Origin: an uncultured Oscillospiraceae bacterium
Lineage (GTDB): Bacteria; Bacillota; Clostridia; Oscillospirales; Oscillospiraceae
DNA length: 21,162 bases
NCBI GenBank assembly: GCA_934565425.1
Contig: CAKTHW010000022.1
Span: 1-21,162, forward strand
Direction of reading: 5' to 3'
The position numbers were made by a program, and so were the translations under genes. The notes beneath the pieces are model-generated. The model was not told the origin of the DNA. It was given only the letters and a program-made list of their open reading frames with translations, and made no database searches. Position 1 is the first letter of the stretch, and each line of letters opens with the position of its first letter. Shown here in pieces: positions 1-7,773 of this stretch.

Positions 1-362
1 ACTTCGAGCTTCGTGTTCTCTGAAGCGTCAAATTGCACCGAGTTCCAGCCAGAGACATTCTTCGCCGTCGTCTCTCCGATCTCGGTGAGCACTCGCTTTC
101 CATCCTTCTCCTCATACTTGAAGTGCACTGTCAACTCTGCAATCCGCTCGCCAAGAGCTACCTTCTGCACCGCAATGCCATTCTTGTCATCCTGGAGGGT
201 GATAGTCGCCTTCTCATCTGCCGTAGGTGCCGGTTCCGCCGCGCTGGAGGACGCCGCAGACTGGGCAGGCTCCACGCTCTTTGCACCGGAACTTCCACCG
301 CATCCCGTCAGCGCAAACGCACTGACCATCACGGCCACAACGATGATCCACAGTTTTTTCAT
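1..362 (-). CDS. putative secreted lipoprotein, C-terminus cut off by window edge
   Basis: The visible 120 residues begin with a lysine-started hydrophobic signal (residues 4-19) and a lipobox LTGC with the lipidated cysteine at about residue 21, so the product should be a membrane-anchored lipoprotein. A Ser/Ala/Pro-rich linker (about 22-50) leads into a charged, soluble domain with an alternating pattern suggestive of beta strands, which I do not recognise. The start at 362 is fixed by the signal peptide and by AAAGGAG about 9 nt upstream. The gene reads leftward out of the window, so its true length is unknown. Upstream (363-549) is an AT-rich stretch with TTTACA on the minus strand at 462-467, but no convincing -10 at the right distance, so no promoter is called. 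Lipoprotein call is solid; function unknown. Confidence 0.8.
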   Translation of the reverse strand, partial: MKKLWIIVVAVMVSAFALTGCGGSSGAKSVEPAQSAASSSAAEPAPTADEKATITLQDDKNGIAVQKVALGERIAELTVHFKYEEKDGKRVLTEIGETTAKNVSGWNSVQFDASENTKLE

Positions 363-549
363 TCGTTTTCTCTCCTTTCTAGGTATCACTACTTTCCATT
401 TTTTCTAATACACGCTTGTTTTTATATTATTTTTCTTTAACTTATCATACTTCTCCGATTATGTAAAGCGATTTCCGATAATTTCGCTCCATTTTTAGAA
501 ATTTACACCATCTGTTGCAGCCTCAACAGTTTGTAACCCACACCAACGC

Positions 550-584
550 AAAAAACAGCCTCGGACCCAAGTCCGAGGCTGTTT
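550..584 (-). terminator. intrinsic terminator of the metal-efflux operon
   Basis: A 14-bp perfect stem (553-566 with 571-584) closes a 4-nt loop. On the minus strand it is followed by six T (555-550). It lies 12 nt past the stop codon of the ATPase gene ending at 596. Confidence 0.93.
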
Positions 585-595
585 CGATATCAAAT

Positions 596-2449
596 TCACT
601 TCAAAGCACGAATGGCGTTGCAGACACACAGCACCATCACACCTACATCAGCGAAGATGGCCCACCACATATTGGCGATCCCAACAGCGCTGAACACCAG
701 GCAGAGCGCCTTCACCGCCAGAGCGAACACGATGTTCTCCCGGACGATGCGCAGGGTCTTCCGAGCGCTGGCCATGGCCAGCGGCAGCTTCCGCAGATCA
801 TCCTCCATCAGCACCACGTCCGCCGCTTCAATGGCGGCGTCAGAACCCATAGCGCCCATGGCAATGCCCACATCCGCACGGGTGAGCACCGGCGCGTCGT
901 TCACGCCGTCGCCTACAAAGGCCACCGGACGTTCCTGCTCCAACAGCTGCTCCAGCAGCGTCACTTTATCCGCCGGCAGCAGCTTGCTGTGGTACTCATC
1001 CACACCCAGCTCCTTGGCCACAGCGGCGGCAGGTGCATCCCCGTCGCCAGTGAGCATGACGGTCTTGCCTACGCCCACCGCTTTCAGCTTGGACAGCGCT
1101 TCCTTCGCGCCCACCTTCACCTGGTCGGCCACCAGGATGACGCCCACATACACGCCGTCGCAGGCCACCAAAACAGTGGTGCCATTCAGATTCAGGTCAG
1201 ACGGCACAGCGATGTTCAGCGCATCCATCAGCCGCTGGTTGCCGGCGGCGATGGTGTGTCCATCCGCTTGGGCGGTGATGCCGTGACCACCGCGCTCCTG
1301 CACGTCGGTCACTTCCACGCCGGTCAGGTCGTCGGTGCAGGCTTCCTGGATACTGCGGCTGATGGGATGGTTGGAGAACTGCTCCGCCAGCGCAGCCAGG
1401 CGCAAAACTTGTTCCTTGTCCCAACCCTCTGCCGGGTGCACTTCGGTGACCGAGAACACGCCCTGGGTCAGGGTGCCAGTCTTGTCAAAGACCATACAGC
1501 GGGTGCCGGCCAAAGTCTCCAGGTCGTTGGCGCCCTTCACTAGGATGCCATGCCGAGACGCACCACCAATGCCGCCGAAGAAGGTCAGCGGGATAGAGAT
1601 GACCAGCGCGCAAGGACAACTGATGACCAGGAAGGTCAGGGCACGATAGATCCACGTGCTCCAATCCCCACTGAGCCCCATGGCCAACCGGATGACCAGC
1701 GGCAGGATGGCCAGCACCAGAGCGGAGATGCAGACCAGCGGGGTGTAGTAGTGGGCAAAGCGGGTGATGAACCGTTCCGCCCGGGCTTTCTTCATGGCGG
1801 AATTCTCCGTCAGCTCCAGGATACGAGCTACCGTAGAGTCCTCATACAGCTTCGTCGTGCGGATGACCAGCACGCCGTCCAGGTTCACGCAACCGCTGAT
1901 GACCTCATCTCCCGGCGCCGCCGAACGGGGCAGACTCTCGCCGGTGAGGGCGCTGGTGTTCAGGGTGGAGGTGCCGGTGAGGATGACCCCGTCGATGGGG
2001 ATGCGCTCCCCAGGCAGCACGGTGATCTCCGTCCCCACTTCCACCTCTTCCGGATCCACCTGCTCCAACTGACCGTTCTCATCGGTCACGTTGGCGTACT
2101 CCGGATGGATGTCCATCAGCTGCGTGATGCTCTGACGGCTCTTGCCCACGGCAAAGCTCTGGAACAGCTCGCCCAGCTGGTAGAACAGCAGAACGGCCAC
2201 GCTCTCCTTGTAGTCCCCCACGCCCATAGCGCCTACGGTGGCGATGGCCATGAGGAAGTTCTCATCAAAGATCTGTCCGTTGACGATGCCATGGAGGGCA
2301 CCCAGCAAAACGTCGTAGCCAATGACGAAATAGGGCACCAGGAAGCACAGCAGCTTCCAAATACCGGTCACCGGCAGGAGGGACGCCACCACCAGGAGGA
2401 TGGCGGCGAGGATGAGGCGATAGAGCACCTTTTTTTGCTTCTTACTCAT
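596..2449 (-). CDS. zntA/cadA-like: heavy-metal P-type ATPase (P1B-2, Zn2+/Cd2+/Pb2+ exporter)
   Basis: 617-aa membrane pump expected to export Zn2+, Cd2+ or Pb2+ using ATP. Seen directly: the TGES actuator loop (169-172), the transmembrane metal motif CPC (278-280), the phosphorylation site DKTGT with Asp322, the P1B His-Pro dipeptide (361-362) and the hinge GDGVNDAP (513-520). In the last two membrane segments Lys580 and Asp601 are 21 residues apart, the same spacing as Lys693/Asp714 that define the Zn/Cd/Pb subgroup in E. coli ZntA; this argues against a copper pump. There is no N-terminal HMA domain: the protein starts almost directly with membrane helices, and the metal-binding domain is encoded by the separate gene just upstream (45 nt gap). 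Start chosen at 2449 with GAGAGG a short distance upstream. Transcribed from the promoter at 2764-2792 and closed by a strong terminator. Confidence 0.95.
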   Translation of the reverse strand: MSKKQKKVLYRLILAAILLVVASLLPVTGIWKLLCFLVPYFVIGYDVLLGALHGIVNGQIFDENFLMAIATVGAMGVGDYKESVAVLLFYQLGELFQSFAVGKSRQSITQLMDIHPEYANVTDENGQLEQVDPEEVEVGTEITVLPGERIPIDGVILTGTSTLNTSALTGESLPRSAAPGDEVISGCVNLDGVLVIRTTKLYEDSTVARILELTENSAMKKARAERFITRFAHYYTPLVCISALVLAILPLVIRLAMGLSGDWSTWIYRALTFLVISCPCALVISIPLTFFGGIGGASRHGILVKGANDLETLAGTRCMVFDKTGTLTQGVFSVTEVHPAEGWDKEQVLRLAALAEQFSNHPISRSIQEACTDDLTGVEVTDVQERGGHGITAQADGHTIAAGNQRLMDALNIAVPSDLNLNGTTVLVACDGVYVGVILVADQVKVGAKEALSKLKAVGVGKTVMLTGDGDAPAAAVAKELGVDEYHSKLLPADKVTLLEQLLEQERPVAFVGDGVNDAPVLTRADVGIAMGAMGSDAAIEAADVVLMEDDLRKLPLAMASARKTLRIVRENIVFALAVKALCLVFSAVGIANMWWAIFADVGVMVLCVCNAIRALK

Positions 2450-2494
2450 AACAATGTACCTCTCTTCAGCAGAGATGGGACGGTTTCAAAGGGA

Positions 2495-2713
2495 TCAGAA
2501 GAAAATCTCGCAGTCCCGTTCCACTTTCTTGCATGCCTTCAGCACTTCTTCCATGGTAGCCTTGGGTTCTGCGCCCTCTTCAAAGGCCACCTTCATCTTC
2601 TGGGTCATAAAGCTCACCGTAGCCTCTGCCACGCCGGGCACCTTGTTGGTTGCTTCTTCCATCTTAGCGGCACAGTTGGCACAGTCTACTTCGATTGCAT
2701 AGGTCTTTTTCAT
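2495..2713 (-). CDS. stand-alone heavy-metal-associated (HMA) domain protein
   Basis: 72-aa protein that is a single HMA fold: a beta strand, the metal site CANC (Cys11, Cys14), a helix, then the second beta-alpha half. It is one domain long, the size of CopZ-like chaperones, but it sits first in an operon with a P1B-2 ATPase that lacks this domain, so the likely job is to bind Zn/Cd and hand it to the pump. The usual GMxCxxC is here VDCANC, with Asp next to the first Cys; in Zn/Cd-binding HMA domains such an acidic neighbour is typical, which supports Zn/Cd rather than Cu. An extra Cys lies near the C-terminus (ERDCEIFF). Start fixed by GAAAGGAG about 10 nt upstream. Confidence 0.9.
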   Translation of the reverse strand: MKKTYAIEVDCANCAAKMEEATNKVPGVAEATVSFMTQKMKVAFEEGAEPKATMEEVLKACKKVERDCEIFF

Positions 2714-2734
2714 GGTAAATAGGCTCCTTTCAAG

Positions 2735-2764
2735 TGAACATATGAATCATTGTTCATATGTTCA
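2735..2764. promoter_or_regulatory. ArsR/SmtB-family metal-sensor operator
   Basis: A perfect 12-bp inverted repeat: TGAACATATGAA (2735-2746) and TTCATATGTTCA (2753-2764), separated by 6 nt. It resembles the degenerate 12-2-12 boxes (TGAAC/TTCA half-sites) bound by SmtB, CzrA and CadC. It touches the -10 element and covers the transcription start of the HMA-ATPase operon, which fits repression relieved by metal. No arsR/cadC gene lies in the window, so the sensor must be encoded elsewhere. Confidence 0.85.
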
Positions 2765-2792
2765 TAATAGTACCCTGCACCTCGAAAGTCAA
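2764..2792 (-). promoter_or_regulatory. sigma-A promoter of the metal-efflux operon
   Basis: Minus strand: TTGACT (2792-2787), a 17-nt spacer, TATTAT (2769-2764). The -10 abuts the palindromic operator, and the start codon follows about 50 nt downstream. Confidence 0.85.
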
Positions 2793-2872
2793 CCCCATAG
2801 GACAAAAATTTTTCTGTCAATTTTCACGATAAATTGCAATAGAATTGTATCCAGACAGTTACCCCTTTGTCA

Positions 2873-2901
2873 TTGCCATCTTCCCCCAGTTGTGCTATCA
2901 T
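2873..2901 (+). promoter_or_regulatory. sigma-A promoter of the VanZ-like gene
   Basis: TTGCCA (2873-2878), a 17-nt spacer, TATCAT (2896-2901), 32 nt before the start codon. It is divergent from the metal operon promoter. Confidence 0.7.
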
Positions 2902-2933
2902 GACAACCTACCCTGAAAGGAGGGACTTTTCGC

Positions 2934-3428
2934 ATGGAACGCACCCGCACCTCCCATATCCTTCTCATCCTCTTCCGCATCCTCTTCACCATCCTGGTGT
3001 TGTGGACCCTGTGGTTCATCTTTCATAACGCCCTAGAGCCCGGCGCTCTCTCCTCCGCCCACAGTCAAGCCGTCACCGATACCCTGAACCGGCTGCTGTC
3101 CAAAGTGGGCGTCCACCCCCTCACCAATGCCGCCGTGCGGAAATTAGCGCACTTCGGAGAGTATTGCCTTTTGGGCTTCGCTTATACCCTCTGCCTCCGA
3201 GTCTATACCCGCCACTACATCCGCCACATCAGCTGGCCGCTGCTCTTAGGACTGCTGGTGGCCAACGCCGACGAGACCTTGCAGTGGCTCCTGGCCAGCG
3301 GGCGGGACGGCAATCTGAAGGACGTGTGGATCGACTTCATGGGCTGCTCCTGCGGCGTCCTCTGTGCCATCTGCCTTCTGCTCATCGTCAGCCTGGTGGC
3401 CATGGCGCTGCGGCCGAGCAAGCGGTGA
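2934..3428 (+). CDS. VanZ-like membrane protein
   Basis: 164 residues with about four hydrophobic segments. The VanZ-family signature is visible: RKLAHFGEYCLLG in the second helix region, then DETLQW...GRDGNLKDVWIDFMG, i.e. conserved His/Glu/Tyr and Asp residues on the outer face. VanZ of the vancomycin cluster gives low teicoplanin resistance, but most family members, including phosphotransbutyrylase-labelled ones, have no assigned reaction. Length matches the family. Start at 2934 is set by AAAGGAGGG about 8 nt upstream. It is a single-gene transcript with its own promoter; the nearest downstream terminator candidate is about 210 nt past the stop. A role in envelope stress or lipid handling is only an inference from the family. 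Confidence 0.88.
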   Translation: MERTRTSHILLILFRILFTILVLWTLWFIFHNALEPGALSSAHSQAVTDTLNRLLSKVGVHPLTNAAVRKLAHFGEYCLLGFAYTLCLRVYTRHYIRHISWPLLLGLLVANADETLQWLLASGRDGNLKDVWIDFMGCSCGVLCAICLLLIVSLVAMALRPSKR

Positions 3429-3588
3429 GTTGGAACGGTTCCCATCCGACCGATTTACAGAATCTTTAGAAACCCTTTCCACTTTGTTGACAACTTCTAA
3501 AGCCTCCTCTGGTAGCATAATCATAGCAACAAGGCAAACATCACGTGAAATGCCCTGTCCCATTCCTGTGGGAATGACACCACTGCGC

Positions 3589-3616
3589 CTCCCCCGCGAA
3601 GGGTTTCGTGGGGGAG
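3589..3616. repeat. inverted repeat / stem-loop, 12-bp arms
   Basis: CTCCCCCGCGAA (3589-3600) pairs with TTCGTGGGGGAG (3605-3616), one G-T wobble, 4-nt loop. There is no T-run after it, so it is a structured element rather than a simple terminator. Confidence 0.6.
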
Positions 3617-3635
3617 ACCAGACAAACAGAAGAAA

Positions 3636-3677
3636 TCCCACCTACTATATATACGCAGGTGGGACGTTTTCGTTTTT
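3636..3677 (+). terminator. candidate intrinsic terminator downstream of the VanZ-like gene
   Basis: TCCCACCT (3636-3643) pairs with AGGTGGGA (3657-3664) around a 13-nt AT-rich loop, followed by CGTTTTCGTTTTT. The long loop and interrupted T-run make it imperfect. Confidence 0.5.
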
Positions 3678-3709
3678 GCGCCCTTTTTTGCAGAAAGGAC
3701 ACGTTCACA

Positions 3710-3727
3710 AAGGGTTTACAAACCCTT
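3710..3727. repeat. 8-bp perfect inverted repeat
   Basis: AAGGGTTT (3710-3717), 2-nt spacer, AAACCCTT (3720-3727). It could be a protein-binding site or part of a small RNA; no gene starts near enough to decide. Confidence 0.4.
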
Positions 3728-3845
3728 CGGAATCTGTTCAAGAAGTGCCCAGGGAAACCTGATAAGATAATGACCGTGGAGAACAGACCTCCACAATCTC
3801 TCCAATTTCTCCTTACTTTCTTTCTATTCTCTTTCAACTTCAATG

Positions 3846-3884
3846 AAAAAACGACCCGACAGAGCCATCCGCTCCGTCGGGTCG
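3846..3884 (-). terminator. intrinsic terminator of the EamA transporter gene
   Basis: The 14-bp stem (3852-3865 with 3871-3884) has one position that is A-C on the plus strand but G-U in minus-strand RNA, which supports minus-strand use. Six T follow on the minus strand (3851-3846). It is 8 nt past the stop codon. Confidence 0.92.
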
Positions 3885-3892
3885 CTTGCTTT

Positions 3893-4795
3893 TTATTGGT
3901 CACTGGAAGCGGTCACCTGCTCCGGCTTCTGCCCCAAGTTGAGCACCACCACCGCCCCAAAGATGAGCGCCATCCCCAGCAGCTTGGTGGGGTTGGCCGG
4001 TTCCTTGTACAGCAGAATGCCGATGAGCGCCCCCACCAGCGGTTCCACTGTCACCAAAATCGCCGCTCGACTGCTGGGCATCCGGCTCAGCCCCCAGGTG
4101 TACAGCAGATAAGGCGCCACCGCACAGATGAGGGACACCCCGATGCCCCACAGAAAGCTCACCGGCTCCACCATCATGGTGCGCACCATCCCGCCCGGGT
4201 CGCTAAAGGGCAGCGTCCCCAAGGTGGCGAACACGAAGGTGTACGTAGTCACCGTTATAGTGTCATAGGTGCGCAGCGCCACCGTGCCAAAGATGGAGTA
4301 CAGCCCGTAGAACAGGCCGGAACCCAACCCCAGCAGCAAGATGGTGGGCGTCAAGGCGTACCCGCCCCCCAGCAGGCCCGCCACCAGCACACAGCCGGCA
4401 AAGACCATGGCCAGGGCCAGGAGCTTATTCCGGGTGATCTTCTCCTTGAACACAATAGCGGAGATGACCATGATAAAGATGGGCGAGGTGTACAGCAGCA
4501 CCACCGCAATGGACGCCTGACTCAGCTCGATGACAGTAAAATAACACAGGTTAAATAACGCCAGGCTGATGATGCCCGTGCCCACGAAATACCAGATATG
4601 CCGCAGTTTGATTTTCAATAGATCCCGCCGAGTCAGTGCCAAAAACAGCACCATGACCGTAGCGCCGCCCATGGCACGCAGGAGCGAGATCTGAATGGCC
4701 GTCAACCCCATGGCGTTGAGGTTGCGCACAAAAATACTGATGACCCCCCACAGGGACCCCGCCCCCAGCACTGCCGCTGTGGCCTTTCGATTCAT
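3893..4795 (-). CDS. EamA/DMT-superfamily transporter
   Basis: 300-aa integral membrane protein with the two tandem EamA repeats of the drug/metabolite transporter superfamily, about ten hydrophobic helices. The first repeat starts near residue 7 (GSLWGVISIFVR) and ends near 140 in the typical FKEKITRNKLLALAMVFAGC motif; the second starts near 150 and ends at LYKEPANPTKLLGMALIFGAVVV. Such proteins export amino acids or other metabolites; the substrate cannot be read from sequence. The start has GGGAGG about 9 nt upstream. It is a single-gene unit with its own promoter (4839-4868) and terminator, divergent from the 246-aa gene at 4964. Confidence 0.92.
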   Translation of the reverse strand: MNRKATAAVLGAGSLWGVISIFVRNLNAMGLTAIQISLLRAMGGATVMVLFLALTRRDLLKIKLRHIWYFVGTGIISLALFNLCYFTVIELSQASIAVVLLYTSPIFIMVISAIVFKEKITRNKLLALAMVFAGCVLVAGLLGGGYALTPTILLLGLGSGLFYGLYSIFGTVALRTYDTITVTTYTFVFATLGTLPFSDPGGMVRTMMVEPVSFLWGIGVSLICAVAPYLLYTWGLSRMPSSRAAILVTVEPLVGALIGILLYKEPANPTKLLGMALIFGAVVVLNLGQKPEQVTASSDQ

Positions 4796-4838
4796 ATGGA
4801 ACGCCTCCCTTTTCTCTCTTAATATTTCACTTTATCGC

Positions 4839-4868
4839 ATTATAGCACTTTCCGACCACCGCCGTAAA
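4839..4868 (-). promoter_or_regulatory. promoter of the EamA transporter gene
   Basis: Minus strand: TTTACG (4868-4863), an 18-nt spacer, TATAAT (4844-4839). The start codon is about 44 nt downstream. Confidence 0.65.
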
Positions 4869-4896
4869 CCGTCAAATTCCCCAGAACCCCACTCCG

Positions 4897-4926
4897 TTGA
4901 CAACCCGCCCCTACACATCTTATAAT
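4897..4926 (+). promoter_or_regulatory. consensus sigma-A promoter for the 246-aa gene
   Basis: TTGACA (4897-4902) and TATAAT (4921-4926), both perfect consensus, with an 18-nt spacer; start codon 37 nt downstream. Divergent from the EamA promoter. Confidence 0.85.
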
Positions 4927-4963
4927 GCCAACAGAATCCAACCTCAAAGGAGGCTTACATGAT

Positions 4964-5704
4964 ATGGCTCTACTCTGCCACCCCCACCGCCTGGAGGGCA
5001 ACCTGAACGCCCTTGCCTTCCTCCCCCTCCACGGCAACACCCGCATCCTGCTAGACCCCACCTATTGCCCCTGGTACCCCCTTTACCCCCTCCTGGGCTT
5101 CTACCTGACCGGCACCATCGCCTCCGACCCGGTGACCGCCAAGCAGTGCCTGTACAACATGGACCGGGAGAGCCACATCTTGCTCACCACCGCCAACCAG
5201 CACCAGTTTGATGCACTCCTGCCCTTCACCCACCAGCTCATCCTGGACGACCTGTCCCTGTGGGACCCCTACGGTGCACAAGTGACCGCCCAGGGCATCC
5301 CCTGCATCCTGAACCTGGCCCCCGACCAGCCCTATACTCCCCTCCCCCAGGGCATCACCGGCCTGCGCCTCCAGCTCACCGACCCGACAGATTTGGACGA
5401 GCTGGAATCCGCCCTGGCTGTTTTTGAGACCAACTGGGCAGATGCCCTCCCCCATCTCACCCGCCTCCACCTGGGCGGACCCTTCCCCCTCCTGCGCCCG
5501 GAGTTCGACCTGGTGCGGCTGACTGATTTGATCCAGTCCTTCCGCACCCGTCACCCCCTCACCCTGGAGCTGACTGTCGGCGAGACCCTCTTCGGCGGTG
5601 CCCTCACCCCCTTGTCCCACGACCCAGGCTATCCCTTCCCGCCGGACAAGCCCCGCCTGTACATCGGCAGCGAAGACGCTCCCGTGCCCTTCCTGCACTT
5701 TTAA
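4964..5704 (+). CDS. conserved-looking hypothetical protein, 246 aa
   Basis: A real gene on the evidence of a perfect promoter, AAAGGAGG 10 nt before the ATG at 4964, and strong GC-ending codon bias. The ATG at 4959 sits in another frame and stops after 15 codons, so 4964 is the start. I do not recognise the family. The protein is soluble, very rich in Leu, Pro and Asp, with no signal peptide or membrane helix. Its alternating hydrophobic stretches (HILLTT, HQLILDDL, IPCILNLA, ITGLRLQL, LTRLHLGG, LTLELTVGE) look like repeated beta strands of an alpha/beta barrel or Rossmann-like fold; HLGGPFPLL followed by an Asp-rich helix recalls a TIM-barrel strand, but that is only an impression. It sits just upstream of rfbA, with a separate promoter between them, so it need not belong to the sugar pathway. 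Confidence 0.75.
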   Translation: MALLCHPHRLEGNLNALAFLPLHGNTRILLDPTYCPWYPLYPLLGFYLTGTIASDPVTAKQCLYNMDRESHILLTTANQHQFDALLPFTHQLILDDLSLWDPYGAQVTAQGIPCILNLAPDQPYTPLPQGITGLRLQLTDPTDLDELESALAVFETNWADALPHLTRLHLGGPFPLLRPEFDLVRLTDLIQSFRTRHPLTLELTVGETLFGGALTPLSHDPGYPFPPDKPRLYIGSEDAPVPFLHF

Positions 5705-5735
5705 TCATGTTTTTTCCAGAAGTCCCGCGCTTTCG

Positions 5736-5764
5736 TTGACGTAGGATGGGAACCATGGTAAAAT
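5736..5764 (+). promoter_or_regulatory. sigma-A promoter of rfbAB
   Basis: TTGACG (5736-5741), a 17-nt spacer, TAAAAT (5759-5764), 39 nt before the rfbA start codon. Confidence 0.8.
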
Positions 5765-5803
5765 AACGGTGTCATATCAATCCATTTGAGAGGTATTTCG
5801 TCT

Positions 5804-6691
5804 ATGAAAGGCATCATTCTCGCCGGCGGCGCCGGTACCCGGCTCTACCCGCTGACTATGGTCACATCCAAGCAGCTGCTGCCGGTTTACGATAAACCCA
5901 TGATCTTCTACCCCCTGTCCACCCTCATGCTGGCAGGCATCCGGGAGATTTTGATCATCTCCACCCCCCAGGACCTGCCCAACTTCCGCAACCTCCTGGG
6001 TGACGGCAGCCAGTACGGCTTACAGCTGTCCTACAAGGTGCAGCCCTCCCCCGACGGCCTGGCGCAGGCCTTCCTGCTGGGCGAGGAGTTCATCGGCGAC
6101 GACACCTGCGCCATGATCCTGGGCGACAACATCTTCTACGGCGCTGGCATGGGCAAGATGCTCCGAGACGCCGTGCTGAAGGCGGAGGAGGGTCTGGCCA
6201 CCATCTTCGGCTACTACGTCAGCGACCCGGAACGGTTCGGCATCGTGGAGTTCGACGACAACGGCAAGGTCATCTCCGTGGAGGAGAAGCCCCGCCACCC
6301 CAAGAGCAACTATTGCATCACCGGCCTGTACTTCTACGACAATCGGGTGGTGGAGTACGCCAAACAGGTGAAACCCTCCGCCCGGGGCGAGCTGGAGATC
6401 ACCGACCTGAACCGGATGTACTTAGAGGACGGCACCCTGAACGTAAAGCTGCTGGGCCGCGGCTACGCCTGGCTGGACACCGGCACCATGGATTCCCTGG
6501 CGGAAGCCACCGCCTTTGTCCGCACCATCCAGCAGTGGCAGGGCATCGAGATCTCCGCACCGGAGGAGATTGCATATACCAACCAGTGGATTTCCCGTGA
6601 AAAGCTGTTGGAAGCAGCCCAGCGCTACGGCAAATCCCCCTATGGCGAGCACCTGCGCAAGGTAGCCGCCGGAAAGATTATCTACCAATGA
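5804..6691 (+). CDS. rfbA: glucose-1-phosphate thymidylyltransferase (RmlA)
   Basis: 295 aa. Joins dTTP and glucose-1-phosphate to give dTDP-glucose plus pyrophosphate in the cytoplasm. The nucleotidyltransferase signature [11 protein letters not shown] (8-18) with [12 protein letters not shown] (22-33) and the metal-binding LGDNIFYG (Asp108) are all present; length is normal for RmlA. The start at 5804 is chosen because the protein then begins MKGIILAGG as in the family and GAGAGG lies 10 nt upstream; the TTG at 5786 would put the ribosome binding site inside the gene. The stop overlaps the rfbB start (ATGA), so the two are translationally coupled. The product feeds RfbB and, through it, probably RffA of the minus-strand operon. 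Confidence 0.97.
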   Translation: MKGIILAGGAGTRLYPLTMVTSKQLLPVYDKPMIFYPLSTLMLAGIREILIISTPQDLPNFRNLLGDGSQYGLQLSYKVQPSPDGLAQAFLLGEEFIGDDTCAMILGDNIFYGAGMGKMLRDAVLKAEEGLATIFGYYVSDPERFGIVEFDDNGKVISVEEKPRHPKSNYCITGLYFYDNRVVEYAKQVKPSARGELEITDLNRMYLEDGTLNVKLLGRGYAWLDTGTMDSLAEATAFVRTIQQWQGIEISAPEEIAYTNQWISREKLLEAAQRYGKSPYGEHLRKVAAGKIIYQ

Positions 6692-7743
6692 AAAATGCAA
6701 AGAAAACCATCATCGTCACCGGCGGCGCCGGCTTCATCGGCGGCAATTTCGTCCACTATATGCTCCGCACCCACCCGGACTACCGCATCATCTGCCTGGA
6801 CTGCCTGACCTACGCCGGCAACCTGGAGACCTTGGCCTCCGTCATGACCAACCCCAATTTCCGCTTCGTCAAGGAGTCCATCTCCGACCGGAAGGCGGTC
6901 TATGACCTGTTCGAAGCAGAGCACCCCGACCTGGTCATCAACTTCGCTGCGGAAAGCCACGTAGACCGGAGCATCGAGAACCCGTCCATCTTCCTGGAGA
7001 CCAACGTCATGGGCACCCAGGTGCTGTTGGACGCCTGCCGGAAGTACGGCAACATCCGCTACCACCAAGTCTCCACCGACGAGGTGTACGGCGACCTGCC
7101 CCTGGATCGGCCGGACTTGTTCTTCACAGAAAATTCCCCCATCCACACCTCCAGCCCCTACTCCGCCTCCAAGGCCGCCGCTGACCTGCTCACCCAGGCT
7201 TACCACCGTACCTACGACCTGCCCGTGACCATCAGCCGATGCAGCAATAACTACGGCCCCTACCACTTCCCCGAGAAGCTCATCCCCCTCATGATCGCCA
7301 ACGCCCTGAACGACAAGCCCCTGCCTGTGTACGGCGAGGGCATCAACGTGCGGGATTGGCTGTACGTGGAGGATCACTGCCGTGCCATCGACCTCATCGT
7401 CCACAACGGCAACATCGGTGAAGTCTATAACGTAGGCGGCCACAACGAGATGCGCAACATCGACATCGTGAAGCTCATCTGCAAGGCGCTGGATAAACCG
7501 GAGTCCCTCATTGTCCACGTGGCCGACCGGAAAGGGCACGATATGCGCTACGCCATCGACCCCACCAAGATCCACAACGAGCTGGGCTGGCTCCCGGAGA
7601 CCAAATTCTCCGACGGCATCTCCAAGACCATCGAATGGTACCTGGCCAACCGCCCCTGGTGGGAGCACATCCTCTCCGGCGACTACCAGAATTACTATCA
7701 GAAGATGTACGGCAAACGGCTCCAGGACGCCACGCAAGAATAA
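6688..7743 (+). CDS. rfbB: dTDP-glucose 4,6-dehydratase (RmlB)
   Basis: 351 aa short-chain dehydrogenase/reductase that converts dTDP-glucose to dTDP-4-keto-6-deoxyglucose with bound NAD. The glycine-rich GGAGFIG (12-18), the TDE triad at 130-132 and the YxxxK pair (Tyr158, Lys162) are intact, so it should be active. It overlaps rfbA by 4 nt and is followed by a terminator. Neither rfbC nor rfbD is nearby, so this pair does not by itself lead to rhamnose here; the next enzyme encoded in the window that uses the 4-keto product is the RffA aminotransferase at 14639-15781. Confidence 0.97.
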   Translation: MKNAKKTIIVTGGAGFIGGNFVHYMLRTHPDYRIICLDCLTYAGNLETLASVMTNPNFRFVKESISDRKAVYDLFEAEHPDLVINFAAESHVDRSIENPSIFLETNVMGTQVLLDACRKYGNIRYHQVSTDEVYGDLPLDRPDLFFTENSPIHTSSPYSASKAAADLLTQAYHRTYDLPVTISRCSNNYGPYHFPEKLIPLMIANALNDKPLPVYGEGINVRDWLYVEDHCRAIDLIVHNGNIGEVYNVGGHNEMRNIDIVKLICKALDKPESLIVHVADRKGHDMRYAIDPTKIHNELGWLPETKFSDGISKTIEWYLANRPWWEHILSGDYQNYYQKMYGKRLQDATQE

Positions 7744-7773
7744 AGCCAGCGTTTTATTACCGCACCATTTCAG

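Larger units (their letters stand above)
3429..3845. other. gene-free stretch with several hairpins
   Basis: No convincing gene lies between the VanZ-like gene and the EamA terminator. The stretch is less GC-rich than its surroundings. It contains a 12-bp stem with one G-T pair (3589-3600 with 3605-3616), a smaller hairpin around CATTCC/GGAATG (about 3563-3578), a terminator-like hairpin (3636-3677), an 8-bp perfect inverted repeat (3710-3727) and a GTGGAG/CTCCAC stem (about 3776-3794). I do not recognise it as a known RNA family; it could be an intergenic repeat, a decayed mobile element or a small RNA. Confidence 0.5.

Noticed and set aside
363..549. Promoter for the first lipoprotein gene
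   Set aside because: TTTACA at 462-467 (minus) has no good -10 at 16-18 nt; TATGAT is only 12 nt away.
515..1543. Plus-strand open frames opposite the ATPase
   Set aside because: His/Gln-rich shadows; the minus strand carries all P-type ATPase motifs. One of them also begins across the operon terminator.
3246..3903. Minus-strand frames between VanZ-like and EamA genes, including a stretch reading MLPEEALEVVNKVERVSK
   Set aside because: No ribosome binding site or promoter; one frame runs into the opposite strand of the VanZ-like gene and the other crosses two hairpins and the EamA terminator. At most a gene remnant.
4964..7743. A single operon of the 246-aa gene with rfbAB
   Set aside because: A good promoter (5736-5764) lies between them, so co-transcription is not needed; no terminator was seen, so read-through is still possible.
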